Source: Zygnema cylindricum (Eukaryota > Streptophyta > Zygnematophyceae > Zygnematales > Zygnemataceae). From it: a DNA stretch of 60,452 nt. A program made the position numbers and the translations under genes. Position 1 is the stretch's first letter. Each line of letters begins with the position of its first letter. Positions 1 to 10,509 of this stretch are shown piece by piece. The stretch spans positions 1-60,452 of the forward strand of contig JBBHKE010000802.1 of assembly GCA_037447655.1 (NCBI GenBank), in the 5' to 3' direction. The notes beneath the pieces are model-generated. The model saw only the letters and a list, made by a program, of their open reading frames with translations. It did no database searches and was not told the origin of the DNA.

Positions 1-1003
1 CGCTTATTTTGTTTTTATATGAAAAACAACATTACAAAGAATCTTTCCAATACTCTTCAAAGATCTGGGAGGTAATACTGACCGTCGGATGTTCATCGTG
101 AGGCGTTCGCTTCATTTTTCTCTGTAAATGTCAATGTACCTCAAAGAGGTGGGTTGGCAGATACAAAAAAAAATAATAACGACACGTTCGACGATTAGGC
201 TACGTGTCACGATGAACAACCAACGAAAATTGACAAAATTTTCACATGACACGCGCTTTCAAAAATACAACCGAAAATAAAAATGTAATTTCGTAACTCT
301 CCTTCGTCACTCTATTTTCGATACCTTTTGTTTGTAACACTATTTCTGTCAAAAGACTTTTGTTATGTTCAAAAACAAAAACCCTAAAAAATGAGTTGGC
401 GTAGAAGATCGGCGTCTGCAAAAAGTATAATAACCTTCTATCGTATGATGACTTCGTACGCAGGTACATGGTACGCAAGAGAAGATTTGAAGTAAAATCT
501 GTCGGTGCTAAAAATCTTAAGGATATTCAATATTGGATCGTAGCTTACGTGGTGCCAATCAATTTAGAACACGTGGTTTACAGACTCTTCATGATGGAAC
601 ATCGACTCAATCAACCAGGTCTGCAGAGTTGGCCTGTACGATTACAAAAACGTCTGATGGAATGTCACCCTTAGCATTAATAATTTCAATTTAAGATCTT
701 CTTGAATAGTGTGGTGTACGTTAGTGTCAGTCCATACAAAATGGTACTTTGTTGAGTAAAAAAGAACGAAACATGGATTAAAATAACTGCGATTGCACGT
801 AAAATTGCGCTCAGAATGAAAGGCAAAATGAGATTATACCTATTTTAGTGTAAAGATATTGATCGCGTATTAATTACAAAAGAGAAAACCCAAATTAGAG
901 TTATGAATAAATTTGAGTAAAAGGACGCGACGGTGTACGATTTGTCAGATTTTGTAATTTTACCTATTTTACTGTGAAGATCCTGATGGCAGATCCGTTG
1001 TAC
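1..1003. other. AT-rich intergenic DNA
   Basis: No convincing gene apart from the weak reading frame listed at 468-674. The DNA is AT-rich and contains partial echoes of itself: the motif cctatttta.tgtgaagat occurs near 840 and again near 962. Short stretches similar to the TIR elements listed below (caaattag.gttaat, gctaat) become frequent towards the right edge. Confidence 0.5.
468..674 (+). CDS. Weak candidate exon or small ORF, possible C2-domain start
   Basis: Open frame of 68 codons starting with ATG. After a basic start (MVRKRRFEV) it reads KSVGAKNLKDIQYWIVAYVV, which vaguely resembles the first two beta strands of plant C2 domains, where a hydrophobic strand is followed by SAKNLKD and an aromatic/basic patch. 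The calcium-binding aspartates expected after this point are not visible and the frame stops at 674. There is no codon-usage or splice evidence strong enough to decide. It could be the first exon of a small host gene, a gene relic, or chance. No function is assigned. Confidence 0.2.
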   Translation: MVRKRRFEVKSVGAKNLKDIQYWIVAYVVPINLEHVVYRLFMMEHRLNQPGLQSWPVRLQKRLMECHP

Positions 1004-1136
1004 CCAAATCAGCGTTATGGATCAATTAAATAAAACTTTTTATTTCGAAATCTTGAAAAACTCAAATTAGTGTTAATAATGCTAATTAATTTTTAACACT
1101 AATAATTTCTAAACGCTAATAACGATTGGCGGTGTA
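1004..1136. mobile_element. Right-hand remnant of a TIR (MITE-like) element
   Basis: Positions 1113-1136 are a clean copy of the 24-base right terminal repeat seen at 1333-1356 and 58892-58915. The preceding bases (caaattag.gttaat.atgctaatt.a) follow the interior of the 58697 copy. A clean left terminal repeat is not visible, although near 1010 there is a poor resemblance. The remnant ends only three bases (CTG) before the next copy begins, so two copies sit side by side. Confidence 0.5.
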
Positions 1137-1139
1137 CTG

Positions 1140-1356
1140 TACACCACCAATCGCTATTAGCGTCAATAACGCTAATTCAGTGCCCCCTATTTTTTTTTTC
1201 TCAAATATAATTATTCATACTATTTAAAAAAAACCCTAATTTCTAATTAGAGTAAATGATGTAACCTAAAGTTTTAAAATTCCCAATTAGGGTTAATAAC
1301 GCTTATTTTTCTATTACGCTATTTATTCCTTTACGCTAATAGCGATTGGCGGTGTA
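1140..1356. mobile_element. MITE-like element, copy a (217 bp)
   Basis: The ends are inverted repeats of 24 bases: TACACCaCCAATCGCTATT at 1140-1163 and its reverse complement at 1333-1356, with one mismatch. The interior is AT-rich, cannot code for protein, and is collinear with the copy at 58697-58915 (219 bp): both carry a T-run, tctcaaata.aatta, actatttaaaaaaa and cccaattag in that order. The outermost bases are TA, so the duplication may be a TA dinucleotide with the true repeat starting CACC. This is a non-autonomous DNA transposon of unassigned superfamily. No transposase is visible in the window. Confidence 0.75.
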
Positions 1357-1640
1357 AATTCGTTTTTTGCTTACCCCACCGTACCCGATTTTTTTTTTTC
1401 TTTTGTGAATCACCCGGCCGGATTCGGCCGGCCCCCAAAATTTGGCACCCGAATCCTTTCCGGATCCGAGGAGGCGGTCGGGTACGGATTCGGGTACCCG
1501 ATTGCGACCTCGGCAATATCTCATGCTGATATATCCCTACGCCATTGCAATATTATACTTAACGATAAATCAGACAGATATATCAATTCTCGGTATGTCA
1601 AAAACAACTCTATATCGATTATCGGCAAGAGGCTCTAGAT
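1357..1640. other. GC-rich palindromic patch and dispersed repeat
   Basis: Around 1411-1440 there is a GC-rich hairpin (CCGGCCG-gatt-CGGCCGG), followed by repeats of GGATTCGGGTACCCG near 1480-1500, quite unlike the AT-rich surroundings. From about 1505 the sequence is a diverged copy of what is found at 60230-60345 (ccattgc.atatt, aacgataaatca, caagaggctc, agtaattccaacacatc). Confidence 0.5.
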
Positions 1641-2030
1641 ACACCAAAAGTAATTCCAACACATCCCTCTCCCTTCACCTCTCACTCTTTCTCCTTCCCT
1701 CCCTCCTGTCCCTCCCTTTTCCGCTCCCTCTCTGCCCTTTTTTTATCCCTCTTTATATCCCTCGTTCCCTTTCCCTCTCTTTTCTTGCATTCCTTATCCG
1801 CCTCTCTCCCTGACCTATTTTTTTTTTCCCTCCCTCTCCCTTCCACTCTTTATCTCGCCTTTCCCCCCTTTTCCTCTCCCGTTCTCTGTCTTCTCTCCTT
1901 CCCGTTATCCTGATTTCTCCCTTCCAGAGGGTACCAACCTTTCCTCCCTCTCCTCCCCCTCCCCCTCTCCCTCTCCTGTCCTTCTCTCTCCCCCGTTCCG
2001 AATACCTCACAAGTCCGTACAATCCGTACA
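1641..2030. repeat. Pyrimidine-rich (CT/CCT) tract
   Basis: About 390 bases, almost all C and T on the plus strand, built of ctcccttcc-like words. A related tract follows the same dispersed repeat at 59555-59675 (both begin ccaacacaYccctctccctt), so the block is probably the tail of a repeat family. Long reading frames here are low-complexity artefacts. Confidence 0.7.
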
Positions 2031-2317
2031 TTTTGGATTTTCTCCCTCCCGATCCCAAATGCTTCAACATTTTTTTGGGGAAAAGAGAAAAAAATTCCAC
2101 ATGGCTATTTTGGCATCATTATTATGTTCACTTTTTTGGGCTCAAATGGGGAAAAAAAATGACTGGCGGTTATTTTCAGAGGCGGTTGACGCCAGTCCGG
2201 GGTGGACTGTACGGACGATTAAGAGGGAAGAAAGGTGTAACGGATTCCGTACAGCGAAGAGTACAAGGAGGGAAGGGGAGGGAAGGAGGGAAGTTGGCCA
2301 CACTGGGGACTTGTACT

Positions 2318-2869
2318 TGTTAAGATTTCAATGTGTAAATTCAGTTCAGTTTTGTGTTCAGTTTGTTTATGTTAGTTTTGTGTTCAGTTTGTTTATGTTA
2401 AATTAATGTTCAGTTGACGTCGGCAGTTATGTTTTTCCCGGTACGTCCTGTTTAGTCTGAGTGTCGGTAAAGGTTCGTGACGTGGTACTGTACAGTTGGT
2501 GAATTATTTAGTGCGTAGAACCGTGGTACGGTCTTAAGTCCAGCTCACGTTCAGTTTCGGCGCACTAATGTTTTATTAGGCGTTTCAGAGCCTAAGTGTC
2601 AAAAATCGTGAAAGTGGAGTCTGAGTGGAACTGTGACAAAAGTAGTATAGTTCTGTCTTCTCGTGGTGTTGGAAGAAAGTATTTTAGGAGGAGTGTAGTA
2701 TAGTTTTATATATCAGAAAAGGAAGTGAAGTTGAAGGAAGAAAAGGGGATGTAAAAAGTTCGATTGAATATATTTTCTATTTGGTCGAGTTCCTTTGTTA
2801 TCTGTGAATTTCTGATGTCTGAAATTTGTGAATGCTTCCGCTGGTGAATAATTGATTCCTGTTATAACA
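2318..2869 (+). repeat. 5' LTR of element 1 (552 bp)
   Basis: TG...CA ended repeat matching the 3' LTR at 7911-9249 once the nested insertion there is removed. A few differences are visible, for example AATGCTTCC against AATTCTTCC, and a short stretch repeated near 2370-2400 that is absent from the 3' copy. The promoter and polyadenylation site would lie here but cannot be pinpointed. Confidence 0.9.
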
Positions 2870-2871
2870 AG

Positions 2872-2886
2872 TGGTATCGGAGCTGG
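2872..2886 (+). other. Primer-binding site, initiator-Met tRNA type
   Basis: TGGTATCGGAGCTGG lies two bases after the 5' LTR. Plant copia elements typically carry TGGTATCAGAGC, complementary to the 3' end of initiator methionine tRNA. Here one base (G for A) differs in the core. Element E has the same TGGTATCGGAGC, so the variant is a lineage feature. Confidence 0.85.
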
Positions 2887-2971
2887 TAAAAGCTCCTAGT
2901 AGTAGAAAAGCTCCCAGTAGTAGAAATCACTGTCATCACTGTCATTAGTCAGTGTGGCGAGTGTTGCTGCA

Positions 2972-3406
2972 ATGGGAGGAAAGAAGAAGAAGGCTGCAGC
3001 TCCGCAGCCTACACCTGTGCAGTCTGACACTCCAGAGCCGAGTCACAGCCGAGTCACAAGGGCTTCAGTGCTGCCCAGAGCCGAGTCACAGCCGAGTCAC
3101 AGGGGCTTCAGTGCTGCCCAGTTCGAAGAAGAAGAAGACACGTTTCCACCAGATGATTATGAACAGGAGGAAGTAGGAGGAGCAGGGGTGTTTCTGACGG
3201 AGGAGAGACTTCAGACACTGTTGACTGGAGTTCTACAGAGTGTGCTCTCAGCTGCCCCTCAGGGGGGCAGGCTGCGAATTGGTAACAATGATGGTTACTA
3301 TGAAAATGAAGAAGAGAGGAGAGAAAGGATTCGAAAGGGGAAATTCGTAGCTGAAAATGAGTCTGATTTGGAGGAGGACAGTGATGAGGAAGAATTGATT
3401 CAGTGA
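2972..3406 (+). pseudogene. Element 1 Gag, N-terminal part
   Basis: Start chosen at the ATG giving MGGKKKKAAAPQP, because elements 3, D and E also begin M-G-(G)-K-K-K-K. The product is polar, rich in acidic residues towards its end (ESDLEEDSDEEELI), and has no recognisable domain. It stops at 3404-3406 because a 22-base segment, 3381-3402, is repeated immediately at 3403-3424. Since 22 is not a multiple of three, the second copy shifts into the frame of the following Gag core. The duplication looks like a replication-slippage scar. Confidence 0.85.
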
Positions 3407-3416
3407 TGAGGAAGAA

Positions 3417-6323
3417 TTGATTCAGATGCCTGGCAAAGTCGTTCTCTTCAATCGAACGAATTACTATATTTGGAAGCGATATATTAAAGGACAGCTAGAA
3501 CTTCGGCATCTTTGGAAAATTGTTACTGGAGAGGAGACCATGCCAATTTCTGATCGAAAGGCTAGAAATAGATGGAAAAGAAAGAATGTCGCGGCCTATA
3601 CTGGCCTTATGCAAACTTGTACGCCCGCTGTTCATGATTATTTTCTGACTCACGATTCTGCCCATAAATGTTGGCGGGCTATCGAGAATGAATTTGAAAA
3701 AGGAAATCAAAATCGCGGCCAACATGCATATACCGAATTTCTCAATTTTAAGATGAATCCGAATGAATCGATAGGAGATGCTTCAAAACGTTTCAATATT
3801 ATTGTGGAAAGACTTGCGGCTACCGGTTGGTTTGTCATTGAGGCGGATAAAGTTACCGGCTTTCTAAATGCTTTGCCGGATAGGCTTGTCCATCTCAAAG
3901 AAATTTTGAGTGTGAAAAAGAGGTTAACTCACGAGTTTGTATTATCCTATTTAAAAGATAACGAAGATAATCGAGTGAGTTCTTCTCGGAGAACTCCTTC
4001 TTCCGGTACTCTGAACGCCACCGTTCCAAATTCAGGCGATCTATTTTCTTTGCGTGGTGGCGGAAGAGGAGGAGGAAGGGGTGGAGGCCCACGAGGTAGA
4101 GGAAGGGGACAAGCAAAAGGAGGAAATCAAAAACCATTTTCTGCCGCTCCCAATCTGAACTCTGTTGCATGCTTTCAATGCAACAAGCTCGGACATATGG
4201 CGGCATCATGTCCCGATAAGGAGCGACAATGTTATTATTGCGGCAAATGGGGGCATGTGAGTCCTCAATGTTACGCAAAATCGGAGTCCGAAGGAGGAGG
4301 TGGTAGAGGAGGAGCTAATGGTGGCCGAGGCGGTTCTAATAGTGGCCGTGGTGGTGGCCGATTCGGCGGCCGAGGTGGAGGACGTCTTGGTGGTCGTGGA
4401 GGTGGTCGAAATGGTGGCCGATTTGGAGGCCATGGAAATTATATGGGAAATCAAAATGACGATTATGAAGAAAAAGAGGAATCGGGTGCTCAGATTTTCT
4501 CATGTCTAAATTTATCTATAAATTCACTCAATGAAAAGTCAAAATCGGACAAAGAGTGGGTGATTGATTCCGGAGCGTTGCATCACGTTTGTACCGATGT
4601 AACACAATTTAATGACTTGCGGCAATTGACGGTTCCTAAATTAATTACAGTGGCAAGTGGGCAAGTCATTACGGTTGGAAAAGTAGGCACGGTCCGAATT
4701 GACCTACCTACTTATCGTTTTGATGGCACGGAACCTACTTATCGTTTTGATGGCACGGAACGCTTGACAGAAGCTCGTCTAGTGAATGTTTTATACATTC
4801 CGGACGGATCGGTAAATCTTCTAAGTGTACCTCAAATTCAGCGCGCGGGTGGAAGTGTACTTGCACTTAGTGACTCTTCAATTCAAATTAAAAATTCGAA
4901 AGGAGTTATCATTGGTGAAAGAGAGGTGACATAAAATCTACATAGTCGGCTAATTTGGCGCCAACCGAAGTCAGAAATTCAACCGGATGGTTTGATTGCT
5001 CAGATTTCAGAGCTTAAGGGTGATTTGACTCTTTGGCACCATCGAATGTGCCATACATCCGAGGGTAGTTTGAGGCGGATGATTAAAGTGGGATGTGCGA
5101 GAGGCTTGGATTTGACATCGGGAGAGAGAGTAAATGGATGTGAAGGGTGTAGCCGAGGGAGGCAAATTCGGAAGCCTCACCCGACTAAGGATATAAAATT
5201 CAGATCCGAAAAACCCCTCGATTTGGTCCATGTCGATTTATGTGGACACATTAAACCGGAGAGTATTGGAGGAAATAGGTATTTAATGGTGATTGTGGAT
5301 GATTACTCACGATTTTCTTGGGTAATCCTCCTGAGTTCAAAATCTGAAGCTCTTGAGAGATTTAAGGAGTGGCATGTCATGGCGGAGAGACAATGCGAAA
5401 GAAATTTGAAATCAATTTGAACAGACAATGGTGGTGAATTCCTCGCATTTGATGGATATTGTCGAGAATGGGGAATTAAGCATCAGTTGACGGCTTCATA
5501 CTCCCCGGAATCCAATGGAGTTGCTGAACGGAAAAATCGGACATTACAAGAAATGGTTTGCTCCATGGTGCACGCATCCGGTCTCTCAATGTTGTTTTGG
5601 GGAGATGCGATTTTGACCGCCAACTACATTTGTAATCGGCGGCTTACTTCAATTTCATGTGATAAGACTCCTCACGAGTTATGGTACGGCAGAAAACCGA
5701 CTCTTCATCACCTTCGGATTTGGGGATGCAAAGCCACAGTCTATGTGGAATCGCAAAAGAGAAAAGGAAAATTTGCCGCAAGGAGTTGGACCGGAATTTT
5801 TGTCGGCTATGGTTCAAAAGGAAATCTATACCGAATCTATGATCCGGTTAATCGTACAATTATTGAATCCCGGAATGTAGATTTCCATGAAGACTTAAAA
5901 TCAGCAATGGAAAAATCGGCAAAATCTCACAAAAATCTCGATTTTCTTGAAGAAGACGAAATTGCTCGATTTCCAAATTTTGAAGGATCGGATTCGGAAA
6001 ATGAACCTGAGTCGGAGTCTAATGTTAAGAGGGGTAAAATAAAATTGGACATGAAGGATGACATTGGGGACATTGACGTTAAATCTCAAAGTGTCAATTC
6101 CCGAATGTCCTGGAAATCTTGAAATTCTCAAAATTCTAAATCTAGTTTGCCGAGTGTAACTGAAATAGAACCGACTGTTGAAGAAGATGTTCAATTACGG
6201 AGGAGTATAAGAGATAAAAGGGGAAGGAAACTGACACGTTTGTCGTATGATAAAAAAGGGGGAAATGCCGAAAATACTCACTACTTTATTTCGGCATCGA
6301 GAGAGGAGGATTTCCTCCTCTAG
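3417..6323 (+). pseudogene. Element 1 Gag core, protease and integrase
   Basis: One frame running to the UAG at 6321-6323, with disabling stops at 4932, 5418 and 6120. The copia Gag core (FNRTNYYIWKRYIKGQLEL) comes first, then GRGG-rich linkers around two CCHC zinc knuckles (CFQCNKLGHMAASC, CYYCGKWGHVSPQC). The aspartic protease follows (IDSGALHHVC, with ALHH where related copies have ATHH). The integrase zinc domain is LWHHRMCHTSEG...CEGC. The catalytic core shows HVDLCGH, then TDNGGEF directly after the 5418 stop, then SPESNG for the glutamate. A 27-base in-frame tandem duplication at 4707-4733/4734-4760 repeats nine residues after the protease. The frame ends REEDFLL-stop, as in element E. 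Confidence 0.9.
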
Positions 6324-6332
6324 CAATCACTT
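6318..6332 (+). promoter_or_regulatory. Conserved UAG with readthrough context (element 1)
   Basis: The integrase frame ends CTC-TAG-CAA-TCA-CTT. UAG followed by CAR-YYA is the context that allows leaky termination in tobamoviruses and in soybean SIRE1. The downstream frame (DPQSYTEARN...) stays in phase with integrase and leads straight into RT, and element E has the equivalent stop at its equivalent position. This reading is inferred from sequence; readthrough is not shown. Confidence 0.65.
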
Positions 6333-7877
6333 TGTGAAAATTCTGCCTGTGATCCTCAATCTTATACCGAAGCGAGAAATTCAGAAGATTGGGAGTCAAA
6401 ATGACAACCGGCTTGGGAAAGAGAATTCAAGTCCATTGTTGAAAATCGTACATTCGAGGAAGTAGACTTACCGGAGGGGAAGAAGGTGATTGACGGGAAG
6501 TGGATCTTTGAGGCCAAAACTGGTGCTACTGGAGAGGTGATCAAATACAAGGCTAGGTTAGTTTGCAAAGGATTTCAGCAACGGGAAGGAGTAGATTACA
6601 CGGAGATATATGCGCCTGTAGTTAAATTCGACTCGTTACGGATGATTGTGGCGATTGCGGCATCCGGTAAAAAGCACATCCATCAAATGGATGTGGAGAC
6701 GACAATCTTAAATGGCGAACTTGAAGAAGAAGTATACATGAAGGTTCCGGAAGGAGTTGTGTCAAAGGAAGGGAAGGTATGGCGGCTGCGAAAGTCTCTC
6801 TACGGCTTGAAGCAAGCGCCTCGTACTTGGTACTTACGACTACATTCTGTACTTACCGAATTTGGATTTGTCCGAACTACCTCAGATTCGGGAGTTTATA
6901 TTAAGGGGGAAGGAGAAGATCAAATTATCTTCTCAGTTTATGTTGATGATTTTTTGATGACTTCTGACAGTCTGCAAAAAATCAATGAATTGAAGGATTA
7001 TTTGCGTCTTCACTTCAAGGTGACGGATTTGGGAGAAGTTCGTTACATATTGGGGATTGAGGTGATTCGTCACCATAATGGTGACATTAAATTGAGCCTG
7101 GCTCAATATTGCAGGGAAGTTCTGACACGGTTTGGCATGCTGAATGCAAAACCGATTTCTACTCCTTTGGATCCGAAAGTGTAGATTCGGAAATTTGAGG
7201 AGGAGACAGATGTTAAAGTTCCGTATCGGGAAGCGATCGAAAGTTTGATGTACCTCATCGTAGGTACAAGGCCTGACATATCGGCAGCAGTTTCAGTTGT
7301 CAGCCGATATTGTCATGCACCGAAGAAGGGTCACTGGGAAGCCATGAAGCGCATATTTCGATATCTGGCCGGTACGTTTGACGTTGGCCTATTATATAAA
7401 TCGAATGGAAGTTTGGAGTGTATCGGATACTGTGACGCAGATTGGGGAGGCGATTTTGACACTGGAAAGTCAACATCCGGATACGCTTTTGTTTTGAGTG
7501 GAGCGGCAGTTTCGTGGAGTTCGAGACTCCAACCGACCGTCGCGTTAAGTTCTACTGAAGCTGAGTATATGGCGGCTTGCCATGCCGCAAAAGCGTCAGT
7601 TTGGTTAAAAGAAATGTTATTTGAATTAAATGTTCCTATTGGATGTTTGCAAATTCTTACAGATAGCATGAGTTCTATGGCATTAGTTAGAAATCATGTT
7701 TTTCATAAACGTACGAAGCATATCCGCATTCAATGGCATTTTGTGCGTGACCTAGTCGCACAGAAGGAAATTCAGTTTCAATATATTTCGACCTTGGAGG
7801 AAGCCGCAGATATGTTGACGAAGGCGGTAGTAGCAGATGTACTTTTGAGAGGGAGACCAAAATTAGGATTGATATAA
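6324..7877 (+). pseudogene. Element 1 reverse transcriptase and RNase H
   Basis: In frame with the integrase ORF after its UAG. It reads through DPQSYTEARN and WEREFKSIVENRTFEEV into the copia RT core: KARLVCKGFQQREGVDY, YGLKQAPRTW, and the catalytic box SVYVDDFLM. RNase H follows (YCDADWGGD, STSGYAF, LSSTEAEYMA, DSMSSMALV) and ends TKHIRIQWHFVRDLV...EAADMLTKAV. Two stops disable it, TGA at 6402 (where relatives have Trp, so TGG to TGA) and TAG at 7182, between RT and RNase H. All catalytic motifs are preserved. Confidence 0.9.
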
Positions 7878-7910
7878 TCCTTTTCTAATTCACACATTGA
7901 AGAGGGGGAT

Positions 7911-9249
7911 TGTTAAGATTTCAATGTGTAAATTCAGTTCAGTTTTGTGTTCAGTTTGTTTATGTTAAATTAATGTTCAGTTGACGTCGGCAGCTATGTT
8001 TTTCCCGGTACGTCCTGTTTAGTTGAGTGTCGGTAAAGGTTCGTGACGTGGTACTGTACAGTTGGTGAATTATTTAGTGCGTAGAACCGTGGTACGTGTT
8101 AAAAGAAACTATAGGATTGACTCAACTTCACAAACAATAAATCAAGATGATGCACAGCGGAAGCTTACACATAAACAAATCTAAATCACCACATAACATA
8201 TCACATCGACAAAATATAAATATATTAAGCCGAAGCTTTTCAATACAATCTCTCACTCTTACCAATCTAACTCACTCAGATTCCTAACTCACTTTTATCA
8301 CTTATTCTCACTCACACTCACGCTCACACTGAATACATTTTGATGATCACAATATTGATATATTTCCTAACTCTACTCACCCACTAAATACTCACTACCA
8401 TAATAAAGAACAAATACATCTGAAATCAATACATGGCAAACAGTTCCCCAAACATAACGACCAGATGCACTCTGAGTGCGCCTGCCATAGCCTACAGCAA
8501 TAAGTTACCTCAATAAGTTACCTCTACTCTGACAAATCTGCTCTCTGAGAACTGAGCAACAGCAAAATGTGGCAGGATCGTTGCAGGATCGTAACAAGAT
8601 CGGCCGTACAAAAGTATTGCCGCTTCGTCGTACAAATAGAATATTCCCGCGGACAAAAAGATCGCGTCACGTTTCGCGAACATGAAATATTTCACGGACG
8701 CCAAATCGCGCTTCGCGAACCAACATTTCTTCGAAATCGTCTCACGTCCGATTCGTACAATTGAACCGACAAGTACAGTACCGAACATAGACGCGAACCG
8801 ACACATGTATCGAACGAAACAAAAACATAACTGACGCGAACCAAACAAAACATTTGACGGCGCGATTTCGGCCGACGCCGATTCGCCCAATATCACTACA
8901 GTACGGTCTTAAGTCCAGCTCACGTTCAGTTTCGGCGCACTAATGTTTTATTAGGCGTTTCAGCGCCTAAGTGTCAAAAATCGTGAAAGTGGAGTCTGAG
9001 TGGAACTGTGACAGAAGTAGTATAGTTCTGTCTTCTGGTGGTGTTGGAAGAAAGTATTTTAGGAGTGTAGTATAGTTTAATATGTCAGAAAAGGAAGTGA
9101 AGTTGAAGGAAGAAAAGGGGATGTAAGAAGTTCGATTGAATATATTTTCTATTTGGTCGAGTTCCTTTGTTATCTATGAATTTTTGATGTCTGAAATTTG
9201 TGAATTCTTCCGCTGGTGAATAATTGATTTATATGATCCTGTTATAACA
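7911..9249 (+). repeat. 3' LTR of element 1, interrupted
   Basis: Begins TGTTAAG directly after the purine tract AGAGGGGGAT (7901-7910) and ends GTTATAACA at 9249, followed by the target duplication GTACT. Its own sequence is 7911-8096 plus 8906-9249. The middle is a foreign solo LTR with its own duplication. Confidence 0.9.
8097..8900 (-). mobile_element. Nested solo LTR inside the element 1 3' LTR (804 bp)
   Basis: TG...CA-ended insert flanked by the exact duplication GTACG (8092-8096 and 8901-8905) that interrupts the 3' LTR; the 5' LTR at the same point is continuous. Its left part (acagcggaagctt, atcacatcg.c, ccgaagcttttc) resembles the element E LTR at 46368 and 51785, in an orientation that makes it a minus-strand LTR of a relative. 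The internal region has been lost by LTR-LTR recombination. It is longer than the E LTR, so it belongs to a distinct subfamily. Confidence 0.88.
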
Positions 9250-9254
9250 GTACT

Positions 9255-9620
9255 TATGGGGTAATTTGAAAAATGGGAATTTGGGAATTGTAGGAAATTT
9301 GAGAATTGGGAATTTTTGAGAATTTTGAAAATTAGGGAATTCGGGAAATTGGGAATTGGGTTATTTGGGGAATTTGGGAAGTAAGGGATTTTGGGAGTTT
9401 TGGAAATTTGGAAACCTGGGAATTTGGGAATTTGGGAATTTTGGGACTTTTGGGGAAATTGGGGATATTTGAGAATTGGGGAATGAAGGTGAAATAGGAA
9501 ATCGTTGAATTGGGGTATTAGGGAATCGGGAATATATTAGATTTTTCTTTTTTTTTGGTGAGAATTGGGGAGAAGGGGAATTGTTGAATTGCGGAAAGGG
9601 AGAAATGGGGATTTAAGAAA
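9255..9620. repeat. Degenerate gggaatttggg repeat
   Basis: About 370 bases of imperfect 8-12-base words (gggaattt, ttgggaatt, gaaattggg) with no constant period, giving a strongly purine-biased plus strand. No coding potential. Confidence 0.75.
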
Positions 9621-9960
9621 ATGGGAAAATTGGGAAATGGAGGAATTGGAGAGGAGAAGATATTGCTCTCCTGGTCCACAACGATTTTAGGGGGGGGGAG
9701 GGAAGGGAAGGGAAGAAAAGAAAAGGAATGGAGCTGGGCTGATTGGGAATGGGGAATGGGGCATTGGACATTGGATTTAAGGGGTAAAGGGGTAAAATGG
9801 GCATGAGGACAACAAGAGGGGAGAGGGAGAGAGGGGAGGGTGGAAGAGGGAGGGAGGGGAAGGGTGGAAGAGGGGCAGAGTGGGAGAGGGGGGGGGGGGG
9901 AGAGGGGCAGAGGGGGGGAGGAGGGGAGAGGGAGGGAAGATAGAGTGGGGATGGACTTTT
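9621..9960. repeat. Purine-rich (GGGA/GAGGG) tract
   Basis: Almost pure G/A on the plus strand, with gggggggggg near 9890 and many gaggg units. Frames such as the poly-proline one on the minus strand are compositional artefacts. Confidence 0.75.
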
Positions 9961-10014
9961 GAAATGGATTGCATTCAATTTATCTACATTTTAATGTTTG
10001 GGCATGTTGGATAT

Positions 10015-10165
10015 CCAGGAGACAAATCAGTTGTTCTTTACTATACCAGAAATAGTGTGGATTCCTAGAAAGACTTTTTTTTACACCATAAATTGTGAGG
10101 ATACGCAGCGAACGGATCAGAAGGCTTTCTTTATAGTACCATAAATAGTGTGGAAACGGGAAAAT
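10015..10165. repeat. Short direct repeat of an accata-aatagtgtgga motif
   Basis: Three diverged copies of taccataaatagtgtgga lie near 10042, 10083 and 10136. No further structure is visible. Confidence 0.4.
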
Positions 10166-10232
10166 TAGGCGAAGTACAAAACAGAAATACGAGCTCGGGT
10201 TAAAAAAAAAAAAGACAAAGAACCTTGTTTGT

Positions 10233-10262
10233 TTTACCGGGGTGGAGGGGGGAGGGAGGAAT

Positions 10263-10315
<53 letters not shown>

Positions 10316-10505
10316 ACAAATGGGAGGGGGGAAGGGTGGAGGGGGGAGAGGCAAAGAGGAGGGGGAAGGGGACTTTTTGGAGAGGGTGGGGAGAGGTGGA
10401 TGAGGGGCGGCCAGAGGGAGAGACAAGGAAAGGGAGACAGGGCGGGGGAGGGCGGTGACGGAGGAAGGGAGAAAGAAGAGAAATGTGAAGGAGAGGGAGT
10501 AAGAA
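10233..10505. repeat. G-rich tract with a 52-base G run
   Basis: 10263-10314 is an uninterrupted run of 52 G on the plus strand, embedded in ggggga-rich sequence from about 10236 to 10500. Such runs can fold as G-quadruplexes and are prone to length error in sequencing, so the exact count may not be biological. Confidence 0.85.
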
Positions 10506-10509
10506 ATCA

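Larger units (their letters stand above)
2318..9249 (+). mobile_element. Ty1/copia retrotransposon, element 1 (readthrough type)
   Basis: Complete element flanked by the exact 5-bp duplication GTACT (2313-2317 and 9250-9254). Direct LTRs begin TGTTAAG and end ATAACA. An initiator-Met-like primer site follows the 5' LTR and a purine tract (AGAGGGGGAT) precedes the 3' LTR. The order gag, zinc knuckles, protease, integrase, RT, RNase H shows it is copia. The 3' LTR is enlarged by a nested solo LTR (8097-8900). The internal frame is broken by a 22-bp duplication and by stops at 4932, 5418, 6120, 6402 and 7182, so this copy is dead. The UAG at 6321-6323 is shared with other elements in the window and is probably original. 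Confidence 0.95.

Noticed and set aside
3381-3430. Possible programmed frameshift between the two Gag frames of element 1
   Set aside because: The shift is fully explained by an exact 22-base tandem duplication, and element E has a single continuous frame here.
4206-4509. Overlapping frames on both strands in the GRGG region of Gag
   Set aside because: They are shadows of the glycine/arginine-rich repeats of the real Gag frame.
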